This document shows, piece after piece, positions 1-8,300 of a stretch of DNA of 64,000 bases (the stretch's first letter is position 1; each line of letters begins with the position of its first letter). Below the pieces are notes generated by a model, which had not been told where the DNA came from, searched no databases, and worked only from the letters and a program-made list of their open reading frames with translations. This stretch comes from Vineibacter terrae (GTDB lineage Bacteria > Pseudomonadota > Alphaproteobacteria > Reyranellales > Reyranellaceae): the NCBI RefSeq assembly GCF_008039615.1, contig NZ_VDUZ01000017.1, positions 1-64,000 on the forward strand, read 5' to 3'. Position numbers and translations under genes: made by a program.

Positions 1-1
1 G

Positions 2-115
2 GCGCGCAGCGTCCTGGACAGCGCCGAGCACGGCGCTACGCTCACACGGCAAGGGACCGCCATCAAACCACAAGCGCCCCTTATTGCCCTCCATTTTCCC
101 CTTGATAACCGGTAG
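2..115 (+). CDS. Possible C-terminal end of a gene entering from the left
   Basis: One plus-strand frame is open from the first bases to a TAG at 113-115 and encodes 37 residues. The first half has the GC-rich third positions typical of genes here, and the second half less so. The segment RSVLDSAEHGATL is loosely like the C-terminal helix of Gfo/Idh/MocA-type oxidoreductases, but that is a weak impression. It would converge on the RidA gene, with a half repeat element between them. It may instead be non-coding. Confidence 0.35.
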   Translation, partial: ARSVLDSAEHGATLTRQGTAIKPQAPLIALHFPLDNR

Positions 116-160
116 GAGGTCCTCGCTGCGCTCGGGATGACAGGTAGGCCATATGCAATC
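113..160. repeat. Truncated (right half) copy of the ~140-bp inverted-repeat element
   Basis: It carries the right arm CCTCGCTGCGCTCGGGATGA followed by the terminal motif ATATGCAATC, one mismatch from the ATATGCGATC end of the full copy at 14811-14947. No left arm precedes it, so this is a half element. It lies between two convergent reading frames. Confidence 0.7.
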
Positions 161-162
161 GC

Positions 163-558
163 CTACCCTGCCGTGATCACGGCCATGGCGTCGCACTGGA
201 TGAGCAGGCTGCCCGCCAGATTCTCGTTCAGCAGCGTGTGACGCGCCGGCCGCGACGCGGCGTTGGGGAACATCGCCAGCCACTGCGGATTGATGACCTC
301 GCGCACCTTCTGGTTCCTGATCCACACCGTGACCTTAACCACGTCATCGGGCGAGGTGCCGGCCGCTTCCAGTATCCGCCGCAGATTCGCGAACATGAGG
401 CGACACTGCTCGGCCGCGTCAGGCGGTATCGTCTGCGTCGCCGGATCAAGGCCGGATACACCACCCGTCATCACGATGTTGCCGACCCGGCTGGCTGCGG
501 GGATCGGATTGGCGCCGTGGCTGAAGCCTTCCACGTCGATGCTGCGCCGCTTGCCCAT
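163..558 (-). CDS. RidA/YjgF/YER057c/UK114 family protein
   Basis: 131 residues, the usual length of the family, whose well-studied members hydrolyse reactive enamine/imine intermediates to ketoacids and ammonia. The hallmarks are visible: an N-terminal SHGANPIPAASRVGNIVMTGG strand region, the PDDVVKVTVW segment, and near the C-terminus PARHTL, whose Arg aligns with the substrate-carboxylate-binding Arg of RidA. The start is the ATG after GGGAGG; an upstream in-frame extension has no such site. It follows the extradiol dioxygenase on the same strand (17 bases apart), so it may be part of an aromatic catabolic operon, as RidA-like proteins often are. The exact substrate is unknown. Confidence 0.88.
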   Translation of the reverse strand: MGKRRSIDVEGFSHGANPIPAASRVGNIVMTGGVSGLDPATQTIPPDAAEQCRLMFANLRRILEAAGTSPDDVVKVTVWIRNQKVREVINPQWLAMFPNAASRPARHTLLNENLAGSLLIQCDAMAVITAG

Positions 559-575
559 GGACAGCCTCCCGCCTT

Positions 576-1568
576 TTAGGACCACACCGAGAATGCAACG
601 CCGATGCCGGTTCCGGCCGGCGTGCGATAGAGCGGCTGATATTCGAGCCACCGGTTTTGCAGCCCCTCGATCGCGCCGGCGACCGCGATCCAGTTGCGGA
701 TCTCGGAAGAGCCGGCGTTGAGCGCGCCGACCGGCAGGCCGCGCAGCGCCTGCGCGTCGGCGGCAAGCAGCGCGTCGATCACCTGGCGATCAAGCGCCTC
801 GTCGACGACGAAATGGCTGAGGCCGCCGGACGCGACGACCGCGACCCGCAGCGCCATCGGGCTGGCCTCGATCGCCGCCCGCAGCGCCCGGCCGATGTCG
901 TGGCACCGAGCCGGGGTCGGCACGTTGGGCGGAAAGTAGGTGTTGAGCATGACCGGCACGATCGGGATCGCACGGCCCCCGAACAGGCGCTTCACGACGA
1001 AGCCGTAGGCATGGCCGAACCCCGCGACCCGGGGATCATCGACCTTGGCTGCGGCGCCGACATCGACGCTGCGCGCCATCAGGCCCTTGATCAGGTCGAG
1101 GGCAAAGGCCGGGGCGCCGGGAAAGACATGCGCCTCGTCCATGGCGTAGCCCTTCACGACAGTGGGCAGCCACGACGGCGAGGCCGCCCCGACCTGACGG
1201 TGACGTGTGACCACCTGATCGCCATAGAAGATCGACAGGGCCGGCATGTTCGAGAGGCTGAAGAGCTCGTCCTGATCGTCGCCGACGATGACGACCACGT
1301 CGGGCGCCGCGGCGGCGAGGTCGGCGGCGATCCGATCCAGCGCGGTCTGGCAGATCCCGGCCTTGACGACGAAATGCTCGGTCGTGCTGACCGAGGCGTA
1401 GCGATTCTCGACCGCCGCCGCCAGCTGCTCGTACGACACCCAGCGCCCATCCGACATGTTGAGCCTCTGGTTGCGCAGATCGTCCGCGGCGCGCTCCGCC
1501 CAGCGGGCGCCGTCAAGCGTCAGGAGCGGGCTGTGTGATGTTCCGATTCCAATGACGATGTCGGCCAT
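576..1568 (-). CDS. Class III extradiol ring-cleavage dioxygenase, LigB-type catalytic subunit
   Basis: 330 residues. The protein starts with IGIGTSHSPLL, the metal-binding His motif of LigB-type enzymes (protocatechuate 4,5-dioxygenase beta subunit and relatives), which cleave catechols using non-heme Fe(II). Further family features are VVIVGDDQDE, a conserved FGHAYGF and the late GGLSHFVVDE. The start is the ATG preceded by GAGGA; an ATG 48 bases upstream would lie inside the operator-like repeats. The gene is divergent from a substrate-binding protein gene across a repeat-rich promoter region and is followed by a ridA-like gene. No small LigA subunit gene is present. Some family members are extradiol-like but act on other substrates, so the aromatic substrate is not assigned. 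Confidence 0.85.
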   Translation of the reverse strand: MADIVIGIGTSHSPLLTLDGARWAERAADDLRNQRLNMSDGRWVSYEQLAAAVENRYASVSTTEHFVVKAGICQTALDRIAADLAAAAPDVVVIVGDDQDELFSLSNMPALSIFYGDQVVTRHRQVGAASPSWLPTVVKGYAMDEAHVFPGAPAFALDLIKGLMARSVDVGAAAKVDDPRVAGFGHAYGFVVKRLFGGRAIPIVPVMLNTYFPPNVPTPARCHDIGRALRAAIEASPMALRVAVVASGGLSHFVVDEALDRQVIDALLAADAQALRGLPVGALNAGSSEIRNWIAVAGAIEGLQNRWLEYQPLYRTPAGTGIGVAFSVWS

Positions 1569-1583
1569 GATCGGCGCATCCTC

Positions 1584-1620
1584 GCATTCATATTTAGCAT
1601 TCAATTTTGTATTCAAAATT
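1584..1620. promoter_or_regulatory. Operator-like direct repeats upstream of the dioxygenase gene
   Basis: GCATTCA occurs at 1584-1590 and again at 1597-1603, with a third variant TATTCA at 1610-1615, at about 13-base spacing. The last two overlap an inverted repeat AATTTTG-TATT-CAAAATT (1603-1620). The same core recurs as a palindrome at 1713-1730 on the other side of this divergent intergenic region, suggesting one regulator controlling both genes. Confidence 0.5.
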
Positions 1621-1692
1621 TAAGGTGATGTCAATGAACCCGCCAAATGACGCCTATCCACATGGCTAGCGACACGGCGCCGGCTCTCCCTA

Positions 1693-1735
1693 TTGACACA
1701 TGATCCAATATTGCATTCAAAATTGAATGCATAAT
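1693..1735 (+). promoter_or_regulatory. Promoter and palindromic operator for the first substrate-binding protein gene
   Basis: TTGACA at 1693-1698 is a good -35 element. About 15 bases on is an 18-base near-perfect palindrome, GCATTCAAAATTGAATGC (1713-1730, 8-base arms), covering the place of the -10 element; CATAAT follows at 1730-1735. A protein bound there would block RNA polymerase. The palindrome core matches the repeats at 1584-1620. Confidence 0.5.
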
Positions 1736-1758
1736 CATGACGAGAGAGGAACACCCAG

Positions 1759-2961
1759 ATGTCCGTGCGCGTGTTGTGTGCCTGCCTGGCGGTGCTTGCG
1801 ATCGCAACGCCGGCATCGGCGCAGAAGAAGTACGATCCCGGAGCGTCGGACACCGAGATCAAGATCGGCCAGACGATGCCGTTCGGCGGCCCGGTCTCGG
1901 CCGCCGGCACCGTCGGCCACGCGTCGATCGCCTACTTCGAGACCCTGAACAGGAACGGCGGCATCAACGGACGCAAGATCGCGCTCTCCGCGCTCGACGA
2001 CGGCTATAGCCCGCCAAAGGCGGTAGAGCTGACCCGCAAGCTGGTGGAAAGCGAGAAGGTGCTGCTGCTCTACGGCTCGGTGGGAACGCCGACGAACGCC
2101 GCCGTGCAGAAGTACCTGAATGCCAAGAAGGTACCGCAGCTCTTCATTGCCACCGGCGCCAGCCGCTTCAAGGATCCCAAGACGTTTCCTTGGACGGTCT
2201 CGATGCTTCCCAGCTATGAGGCCGAGGGCAAGGCGCTGGCGCGCTATGTCCTTCAGACAGTGACCGCGCCCAAGATCGCGATCGTGTACCAGAACGACGA
2301 TCTCGGGAAGGATTTCGCGCATGGCTTCAAGGCCGGCCTTGGCGACAAGGCGAAGTCGCTGATCGTCAGCGAGCAGACCTTCGAGGTGACCGACACGACA
2401 GTCGACTCACAGATCATCGCGGCCAAGGCGTCAGGCGCCAATGTGCTGTACTTCGCCGGCACGCAGAAATACGGCGCCATGCACATCCGCGCCCGGCACG
2501 ACCTGGGCTGGAAGCCGCTGCATCTGGTCTGCAGCACCTCCAGCAGCATCCAGGCGGTGCTCAAGCCGGCCGGCTTCGACCGCGCCGAGGGTGTGATCTC
2601 GACCGCGTACGCCAAGGATCCGTTCGATCCGGCCTGGGCCTCTGATACCGATACCCGGGACTACCTGGACTGGCTCAAGGCGAACCTGCCCCAGGGCAAC
2701 CCGCGCGACACGGGCTACGCCGTCGGCTACATCGCGTCGTTCATGACAGCGCACGTGCTGCGCCAGGCCGGCGACACGCTCACCCGCGACAACGTCCTGA
2801 GGATCGCCACCCATCTCAAGGACCTGAACGTGCCGATGCTCCTGCCCGGCATCACGGCGCACACGACGCCGACCGACTACAGCGTGATCAACCGGTTCCA
2901 GGTGCAGCGCTTCGACGGCCGAAGCTGGACACGCGTTGGCAAGGTGATCAGCGGCGAGTAG
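1759..2961 (+). CDS. ABC transporter periplasmic substrate-binding protein (LivK/branched-chain amino acid type)
   Basis: 400 residues with a clear signal peptide (hydrophobic core, cleavage after ATPASA near residue 21) and then YDPGASDTEIKIGQTMPFGGPVSA, the typical opening of Peripla_BP_6 proteins of branched-chain amino acid/amide/aromatic uptake systems. DDGYSPPKAVELTRKLVE and the late VQRFDG segment also fit. It should bind a ligand in the periplasm and deliver it to LivHMGF-type permeases, but no permease or ATPase genes are nearby. Divergence from an extradiol dioxygenase suggests an aromatic ligand, which is inference. A paralogue with the same opening motif lies at 12283-13503. Confidence 0.9.
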   Translation: MSVRVLCACLAVLAIATPASAQKKYDPGASDTEIKIGQTMPFGGPVSAAGTVGHASIAYFETLNRNGGINGRKIALSALDDGYSPPKAVELTRKLVESEKVLLLYGSVGTPTNAAVQKYLNAKKVPQLFIATGASRFKDPKTFPWTVSMLPSYEAEGKALARYVLQTVTAPKIAIVYQNDDLGKDFAHGFKAGLGDKAKSLIVSEQTFEVTDTTVDSQIIAAKASGANVLYFAGTQKYGAMHIRARHDLGWKPLHLVCSTSSSIQAVLKPAGFDRAEGVISTAYAKDPFDPAWASDTDTRDYLDWLKANLPQGNPRDTGYAVGYIASFMTAHVLRQAGDTLTRDNVLRIATHLKDLNVPMLLPGITAHTTPTDYSVINRFQVQRFDGRSWTRVGKVISGE

Positions 2962-2987
2962 CGGCCGCTGACCGGTGCGCCCGAGAT

Positions 2988-3004
2988 GGCGGGATCTGCC
3001 CGCC
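2988..3004. terminator. Possible hairpin terminator between convergent genes
   Basis: GGCGGG (2988-2993) and CCCGCC (2999-3004) form a short GC-rich stem with a 5-base loop in the 56-base gap between the substrate-binding protein gene and the convergent unknown gene. No long T-run follows on either strand. Confidence 0.35.
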
Positions 3005-3017
3005 GCCGCGCGGATAC

Positions 3018-3425
3018 CTAGAGCTTGCTCTCGAGCAAGGTCGCCAGGGCGTCGGCGCGCAAGGGCCGGTCGTGGACGTTGAAAGGCAGGTAGTCCAGCG
3101 TCAGCACGCCGTCCTTCAAGGTCGCCCAGCGATCGGGGCGCTTGTTGTCCGCCTCGTTCTGGATGACCACCTTCTTCACGCCGGCCTTGAGGACCGCCCG
3201 GCCCATATCGTCCTTGGCGATCCGGGCAAGCCCCGTGATCAGGGGCTCGAAATAGGTGTCGGGCCAACATTTGGCGTACTGATCGGACTGGCCGTCAATC
3301 GACAGCGTGTCCCACTTGACCTCGACCGTCAGCGGAAACCCCGCGGCCTGATGCACCTTCTTCATCAGAGCCGGTAGATGACGCTCCTGAAAATCGGCCG
3401 CTGCCCTGCGCTCGACAAGCCCCAT
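3018..3425 (-). CDS. Conserved-looking protein of unknown function
   Basis: 135 residues from an ATG with a good GGAGGG ribosome-binding site 4 bases upstream (two in-frame upstream starts have none). No signal peptide or membrane segment is visible. It opens with ERRAAADFQERHLPALMKKV and contains LTVEVKWDTLS and a Trp/Pro-containing CWPDTYFEPL region, with mixed alpha/beta character. Codon third positions are GC-rich like the neighbours, so it is probably real. I do not recognise the family. It follows an SDR gene on the same strand, about 100 bases downstream. Confidence 0.65.
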   Translation of the reverse strand: MGLVERRAAADFQERHLPALMKKVHQAAGFPLTVEVKWDTLSIDGQSDQYAKCWPDTYFEPLITGLARIAKDDMGRAVLKAGVKKVVIQNEADNKRPDRWATLKDGVLTLDYLPFNVHDRPLRADALATLLESKL

Positions 3426-3522
3426 CGTACCCTCCAACGGGTGACCGGCCATTCGCCGCCCTCGACGCCTAAAATACCCGAAGCCGCGATTGCCGAAAAG
3501 CGTCTGATCACTCCGTCCTGGT

Positions 3523-4347
3523 TCACATCGTCAGCCCACCGCCGACCTCGAGCACCTGGCCGGTGATGTAGTCGGCCTCGGGCAGGCAGAACAGCAGCAC
3601 CCCGCCGGCCGCCTCGTCGGGCGTGCCGGCGCGCCCCAGGGGGATTTGCGCCACGGTGGCGGCGCGCCCCTCGGCCAGCAGGCCGACCCGGTGCTGGCGC
3701 CCCTCGATCGTGACAGCCGTCTCGCCCTTGATCTCCTGCGTCAGCCGCGTGTCGATGAAGCCGAACGCCACGCAATTGACGTTGACGTTGTAGCGCCCCC
3801 ACTCCTTGGCCAGCGTCTTGGTCAACCCCACGAGGCCGGCTTTGGCGGCGGCATAGTTCGCCTGTCCCGCCGACCCGCGCGTGCCCGAGACCGACGAGAT
3901 GTTGACGACCTTGCGCTGCACGCGCCGCTCGGCTGCGGTCTCGGCGACGGCCTGGTCGCGGATATGGGGAAACGCCTCGCGCAGGATGCGGAACGGCGCC
4001 TTCAGGTGCACGTCCTGGATGGCATCCCACTGCTCATCCGTGATCTTGTGGATCGGCCCGTTCCAGATATAGCCGGCATTGTTGACGATGATGTGCAGAC
4101 CGCCGAACGCCTCCAGCGCCGTGGAGACGAAGCGGCGCGGGAAATCCGCTTGCGTCACGCTGCCGGGGCATCCCACCGCCATGCCGCCGGCCGCGATGAT
4201 CGCATCGACGGTCTCCTGCGTCGGGGCCGCATCGAGATCGTTGACCACGACGCGGGCGCCTTCCGCCGCCAGTTGCCGCGCCAGGCTGGCCCCGATGCCC
4301 CGTCCTGCCCCTGTGACCAAAGCCACCCGTCCGTCCAACCGTGCCAT
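3523..4347 (-). CDS. Short-chain dehydrogenase/reductase (SDR)
   Basis: 274 residues, classical SDR length. The Rossmann dinucleotide motif TGAGRGIG lies at residues 12-19, NNAG follows strand 4, and the catalytic Ser and YxxxK are present in ISSVSG and NYAAAKAG. It ends with the usual GQVLEVGGGLTM tail. The start is the ATG after GGGAG; upstream in-frame ATGs lack a site. It is probably an NAD(P)-dependent alcohol/3-hydroxyacyl dehydrogenase or ketoreductase; the substrate is not assignable. It lies downstream of an alpha/beta hydrolase gene on the same strand. Confidence 0.88.
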   Translation of the reverse strand: MARLDGRVALVTGAGRGIGASLARQLAAEGARVVVNDLDAAPTQETVDAIIAAGGMAVGCPGSVTQADFPRRFVSTALEAFGGLHIIVNNAGYIWNGPIHKITDEQWDAIQDVHLKAPFRILREAFPHIRDQAVAETAAERRVQRKVVNISSVSGTRGSAGQANYAAAKAGLVGLTKTLAKEWGRYNVNVNCVAFGFIDTRLTQEIKGETAVTIEGRQHRVGLLAEGRAATVAQIPLGRAGTPDEAAGGVLLFCLPEADYITGQVLEVGGGLTM

Positions 4348-4415
4348 GCGTTTCTCCCTTGCACCATGGTTGCCGCCTAACCGCGGCACCATGCGCAACG
4401 AGATCGCGTTGGCCG

Positions 4416-5501
4416 TCAATAGCCTTGCGCAAGCAAGGCCGTGACCTCCCCCAGGAACATCTCGCGGCCGCGATCGGGGCGGTCGAGATGGACGTGGTGC
4501 GTTGCGCCAGGAATGGTCCTGACCCGCACGGCCGCCGCCCGCGCGAGATGCCGCGCCAAGGTATCGGCATCCTCCGGCCGGCTCCAGAAATCGCGCTCCG
4601 AGCGCAGCACCAGGACGCGGGCCGCGATCGAGGCGGCGTCGAAGAGCTGCCGCCCCGTCGCCTGGTAGAAGCTATCCTCCATGGCGCCGCTGGGCGCGCG
4701 AAAGCTGGCCGGGTGTCGCGACGCCGAGGTGGGGTCGCTGGCCAAGGCGGCCTGCACATAGGCCTCGGCGACACGCGGATCGCGCCACTGCGACTTGTCT
4801 TCCATCGGAATCACCGAATCCCATGCCCGCAGCAGGTCGGGGCCGGTGCTCAGCCGCCAGGCGCCGGCGCCGCCCAGGTTGAACCGGCCGGGCTGCGCCG
4901 GGTCCTCGTTGGCCGTGCCGCTGCCCAGCATGCGGTGCTGGGAAGAGCCGCCATAAAGCCCGTTGTAGTAGACGAGGTGGCTGACCCGATCGGGGTTGAG
5001 GGCAGCGTACATGCCACACCACATCGCTCCCGTCGCCCAGCCCAGCAGGCCAACGGCAGCAGTCCCGTCGCGGCGGGTCGCGGCGGCCACCACCGCATCG
5101 ATGTCGCGCATCACGGCCCAGGCGCGCACCAGCTGGGCATGGTCCCCGGCCGGCGCTTCCATGGCCGCCGGCCGGGTCGAGCGGCCGTAGCCGCGCGCAT
5201 CCATGACATGGACAGGATGACCCCGCTGCGCCAGATCAGCAGCCAGGGAACCGCCGGGCACCGGCAGATCGAAGGAGCCGATGCCCGGCACGCGCGCGCC
5301 ATGGACCAGGATGACCGGCACGCGCTGCGGCGCCCCAAGCGGCCGCAACATGCGCACGGCAATGTCATAGCCATCGCTTGTCCTCACGGAAAACTCTTCG
5401 CGCATCGCATTCTCCGCATGGCCGAGGGACGGCAAGGCGCCGGCCACCAGCACTGAGGCGGCGGCGCCCGTGAAGCAGCGGCGAGAGACCGGGCGTTGCA
5501 T
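4416..5501 (-). CDS. Alpha/beta hydrolase-fold protein with Tat-like signal and no serine nucleophile
   Basis: 361 residues beginning MQRPVSRRCFTGAAAS, a twin-arginine-like SRRxF motif followed by a hydrophobic stretch and a possible cut near AEN, so the product is probably exported folded. The start follows GAGGAGG. Fold markers are VPVILVHGAR (oxyanion strand), DARGYGRS, and late acid and His candidates in RSERDFWSRPED and GATHHVH. The nucleophile elbow reads GLLGWATGAM: the residue that should be Ser in G-x-S-x-G is Ala156 (GCG codon). It may be non-catalytic or may use another residue. It is followed by an SDR and preceded by a LysR gene on the same strand. Confidence 0.8.
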   Translation of the reverse strand: MQRPVSRRCFTGAAASVLVAGALPSLGHAENAMREEFSVRTSDGYDIAVRMLRPLGAPQRVPVILVHGARVPGIGSFDLPVPGGSLAADLAQRGHPVHVMDARGYGRSTRPAAMEAPAGDHAQLVRAWAVMRDIDAVVAAATRRDGTAAVGLLGWATGAMWCGMYAALNPDRVSHLVYYNGLYGGSSQHRMLGSGTANEDPAQPGRFNLGGAGAWRLSTGPDLLRAWDSVIPMEDKSQWRDPRVAEAYVQAALASDPTSASRHPASFRAPSGAMEDSFYQATGRQLFDAASIAARVLVLRSERDFWSRPEDADTLARHLARAAAVRVRTIPGATHHVHLDRPDRGREMFLGEVTALLAQGY

Positions 5502-5581
5502 CGCGTGGATCCTCCTCACCGCGTTGGATTGCATTGTCGGCGGAGGAGGCAAGGCCGTGAAATATATCTTTATGGCCTTCG

Positions 5582-5600
5582 TGATATGCACCACATATCA
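5582..5600. promoter_or_regulatory. Palindrome upstream of the alpha/beta hydrolase gene
   Basis: TGATATG-CACCA-CATATCA has 7-base arms around a 5-base centre. It overlaps the stop codon of the LysR gene and lies about 80 bases upstream of the hydrolase start, in an AT-rich stretch. It could be an operator for the adjacent LysR protein; this is inference from symmetry and position. Confidence 0.35.
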
Positions 5601-6503
5601 GTCATCCGGCTTCATCCGCCGGACCGCGTCGAGGAAGCGGTCGCGCGTTGGTGACGCCCGCCGCGCGTCCCAGGCCATGATCAGATCCAGGTGCAGCATG
5701 TCGTCGGGCGCGCTGACCTTGATCGGCCGGAAGACCACGCCGCGGCGCCTCACCGCTGCGACCGACGCGGGCACCAGAGCGGCGCCGAAGCCAGCTGCCA
5801 CCAGACCCACGACGGTCTGCATCTGGCGGGCCTGCTGCGCTACCACCGGCGAGAAGCCGGCGAGGCGGCACAGGCCGAGGATCTGGTCATGGAAACCGGG
5901 TCCCTTCTCGCGCGGCGTCACCACGAAGCCTGTCGTCGCCAACGCCGCGAGCGGCACCGACGGCCGGCGCGCCAGGGCATGCCGCTGCGGCAAGGCCACG
6001 CGTATCGGCTCGCGCGCCACAAGCTCGATCGCCAGATGCGGCACCACGATGCCCGGGCGGCGCATGAACCCGACATCAGCGGCGCCGCCGACAATGGCCT
6101 CGACCTGCTCCGATGTCGTGCCTTCCTGAAGCCGCAACTCGACACCCGGAAAGGCAGCTCGAAAACGCCGCAGGATGGCCGGCAGGCGATCGGCGACCGA
6201 CATGTCGAGGAAGGTCACGGTGATCTGCCCCGCGAGGCCGGCCGCGACGCGTCTGGTATGCTCGATCCCGTCGGACAGCGTGGCCTGGGTGCGACGGGCC
6301 ACGTCCAGCAGCGCCGCACCGGCCGGCGTCAGTGACACATGGCGCTGGTTGCGGACGAACAGCGCCGTGCCCAGGGCCGCCTCCAGCCTGCGGATGGCCT
6401 GGCTGAGCGGCGGCTGGGCCATGTGCAGCCGCTCGGCGGCGCGATGGAAGTGCAGCTCCTCGGCCACAGCGACAAATTGCTGCAACAGGCGAAGATCGAT
6501 CAC
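5598..6503 (-). CDS. LysR-family transcriptional regulator
   Basis: 301 residues. The N-terminal winged helix is MIDLRLLQQFVAVAEELHFHRAAERLHMAQPPLS (shown here in part: residues 1-34), with the usual second half QAIRRLEAALGTALFVRN, followed by a two-lobed effector domain from about residue 90. The GTG start is supported by GGAGGAGGG; upstream extension would run into a repeat element. It lies upstream of, and co-oriented with, the alpha/beta hydrolase gene and is divergent from AMP nucleosidase. The effector is unknown. Confidence 0.9.
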   Translation of the reverse strand: MIDLRLLQQFVAVAEELHFHRAAERLHMAQPPLSQAIRRLEAALGTALFVRNQRHVSLTPAGAALLDVARRTQATLSDGIEHTRRVAAGLAGQITVTFLDMSVADRLPAILRRFRAAFPGVELRLQEGTTSEQVEAIVGGAADVGFMRRPGIVVPHLAIELVAREPIRVALPQRHALARRPSVPLAALATTGFVVTPREKGPGFHDQILGLCRLAGFSPVVAQQARQMQTVVGLVAAGFGAALVPASVAAVRRRGVVFRPIKVSAPDDMLHLDLIMAWDARRASPTRDRFLDAVRRMKPDD

Positions 6504-6530
6504 GCGCCCTCCTCCACAGACGCCGGGGCT

Positions 6531-6670
6531 ATCGCATATGGTGCAACACCGCGCTGCCACCTCTGCGTCATCCCGAGCGCAGCGAGGGATCTCCCGCGAA
6601 TGGCGTACCGTGCGCCTTGCCGCAGGAGATCCCTCGCTGCGCTCGGGATGACAGCCGGGCGACATGCGAT
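6531..6670. repeat. MITE/REP-like inverted-repeat element, copy 1
   Basis: About 140 bp bounded by ATCGCATAT (6531-6539) and ACATGCGAT (6662-6670). Inside are long complementary arms, CATCCCGAGCGCAGCGAGGG and CCCTCGCTGCGCTCGGGATG, around a core with a small inner hairpin. No coding content. It lies in the divergent region between the LysR gene and AMP nucleosidase, so it may affect their promoters. Confidence 0.7.
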
Positions 6671-6726
6671 GGCCCTGCACCTTGCCCCCAAAAAACGAAC
6701 GACGCGTTGCGATGCCGAGCCGATCG

Positions 6727-8247
6727 ATGATAGCTGTATCGCAAAGCACGGAACGCCACTTGACCGATCCTATTCCCTTGCTGCAGCCCGCGCCGCCGTT
6801 GACGTTCCAGGCGTTTGACGATGTCGCCGCGGCCGTGCAGCGGCTGACCGAGATCTACGAACGCAACACGCTTTTCATCCGCGAGCATTTCGAGCACATG
6901 CTGAAGGGCAATGTGCCGCGCAGCCGGGTGCGCGCCTGCTATCCCGCGATCCGCATCACCACGACCTCGTTCGACATCATCGATTCGCGGCTGGCCTACG
7001 GCTACGTCCCTGGCCCCGGGACCTACCAGACCACCATCTCCCGGCCGGAGCTGTTCGTCGCCTACCTCAACGAGCAGGTCGGGCTGCTGATGCGCAACCA
7101 TCGCATCTCGGTCGAGATCGGCGAATCCGACGTGCCGATCCCGCTGCATTTCGCGTTCCACGAGGGCAGCTACCTCGAAGGCACGATGCCCGAGGCGCTG
7201 CCACGCCCGCTGCGGGATGTGTTCGACGTCCCCGACCTTGCCATCACCGACGACGCGATCGTCAACGGCACCTGGACGCCGAGTCACGGCGATCCCCTGC
7301 CTCTGGCGCCCTTCACGGCGCCGCGCGTCGATTTCTCGCTGCATCGGCTGCTGCACTACACCGGCACGCGGCCCGAGCATTTCCAGAACTTCGTGCTGTT
7401 CACCAACTACCAGTTCTATGTCGACGAGTTCGCGGCCCGCGCGCGCGCCTTGATGGCGGCCGGCACGGAGGACTACACGGCCTATATCGAGCCCGGCAAC
7501 ATCGTGACCCGGCGCGGCGCCGCCAGCCCCGATCCGGCCGAGCCCAACCAACGCCAGCCGCAGATGCCGGCCTTTCACCTGGTGCGGCCAGACCATTCGG
7601 GCATCACCCTGATCAATATCGGGGTCGGGCCTTCGAACGCCAAGACCATCACCGACCATATCGCGGTGCTGCGCCCGCACGCCTGGCTGATGCTCGGCCA
7701 TTGCGCCGGACTGCGCACCTCCCAGAAGCTGGGTGACTATGTGCTGGCCCACGGCTATGTGCGCGAGGACCACGTGCTGGATGCCGACCTGCCGACCTGG
7801 GTGCCGGTGCCGCCGCTGGCCGAGGTGCAGGTAGCGCTGGAGGACGCCGTCGAGGAGGTCACCGGCCTGTCCGGCTGGGAGCTCAAGAAGATCATGCGCA
7901 CCGGCACGGTGGCCACGATCGACAACCGGAACTGGGAGCTGCGCGACCACAGCGAGCCGGTGCGCCGCTTCTCGCAATCGCGCGCCATCGCGCTGGACAT
8001 GGAGTCGGCCACCATCGCCGCCAACGGCTTCCGCTTCCGCGTCCCCTACGGCACGCTGCTGTGCGTTTCCGACAAGCCGCTGCACGGCGAGTTGAAGCTG
8101 CCGGGCATGGCGACCGCCTTCTATCGCCGTCAGGTGCATCAGCACCTGGAGATCGGCATCCGCGCCCTGGAAAAGCTGCGCGCCATGCCGCTCGAACGCC
8201 TGCATTCCCGCAAGCTGCGCAGCTTCCTGGAGACGGCGTTCCAGTAG
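6727..8247 (+). CDS. amn: AMP nucleosidase
   Basis: About 506 residues; hydrolyses AMP to adenine and ribose 5-phosphate. The sequence has an N-terminal AMN regulatory domain (YERNTLFIREHFEHMLKG, YVPGPGTYQTTISRPELF) and a C-terminal nucleoside-phosphorylase-like catalytic domain (LINIGVGPSNAKTITDHIA, RPHAWLMLGHCAGLR, ALDMESATIAANGFRF). The MESAT/ANG region corresponds to the ribose-binding Met-Glu of the family. The start is uncertain: ATG at 6712 and 6727 and TTG at 6760 are all in frame and none has a strong ribosome-binding site. The preceding 60 bases belong to an inverted-repeat element, which argues against earlier starts. It has its own transcription unit, convergent with the following SDR gene. 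Confidence 0.92.
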   Translation: MIAVSQSTERHLTDPIPLLQPAPPLTFQAFDDVAAAVQRLTEIYERNTLFIREHFEHMLKGNVPRSRVRACYPAIRITTTSFDIIDSRLAYGYVPGPGTYQTTISRPELFVAYLNEQVGLLMRNHRISVEIGESDVPIPLHFAFHEGSYLEGTMPEALPRPLRDVFDVPDLAITDDAIVNGTWTPSHGDPLPLAPFTAPRVDFSLHRLLHYTGTRPEHFQNFVLFTNYQFYVDEFAARARALMAAGTEDYTAYIEPGNIVTRRGAASPDPAEPNQRQPQMPAFHLVRPDHSGITLINIGVGPSNAKTITDHIAVLRPHAWLMLGHCAGLRTSQKLGDYVLAHGYVREDHVLDADLPTWVPVPPLAEVQVALEDAVEEVTGLSGWELKKIMRTGTVATIDNRNWELRDHSEPVRRFSQSRAIALDMESATIAANGFRFRVPYGTLLCVSDKPLHGELKLPGMATAFYRRQVHQHLEIGIRALEKLRAMPLERLHSRKLRSFLETAFQ

Positions 8248-8300
8248 CGCGGCGGTGCCCAGCAGCGCCGGCCTGGTACCTGGAATCACTGGTCGCCAGC

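Noticed and set aside
6567-6654. CRISPR-like repeat array
   Set aside because: The repeats are inverted, isolated and far apart, not regularly spaced direct repeats with spacers; no cas genes are present anywhere in the window.
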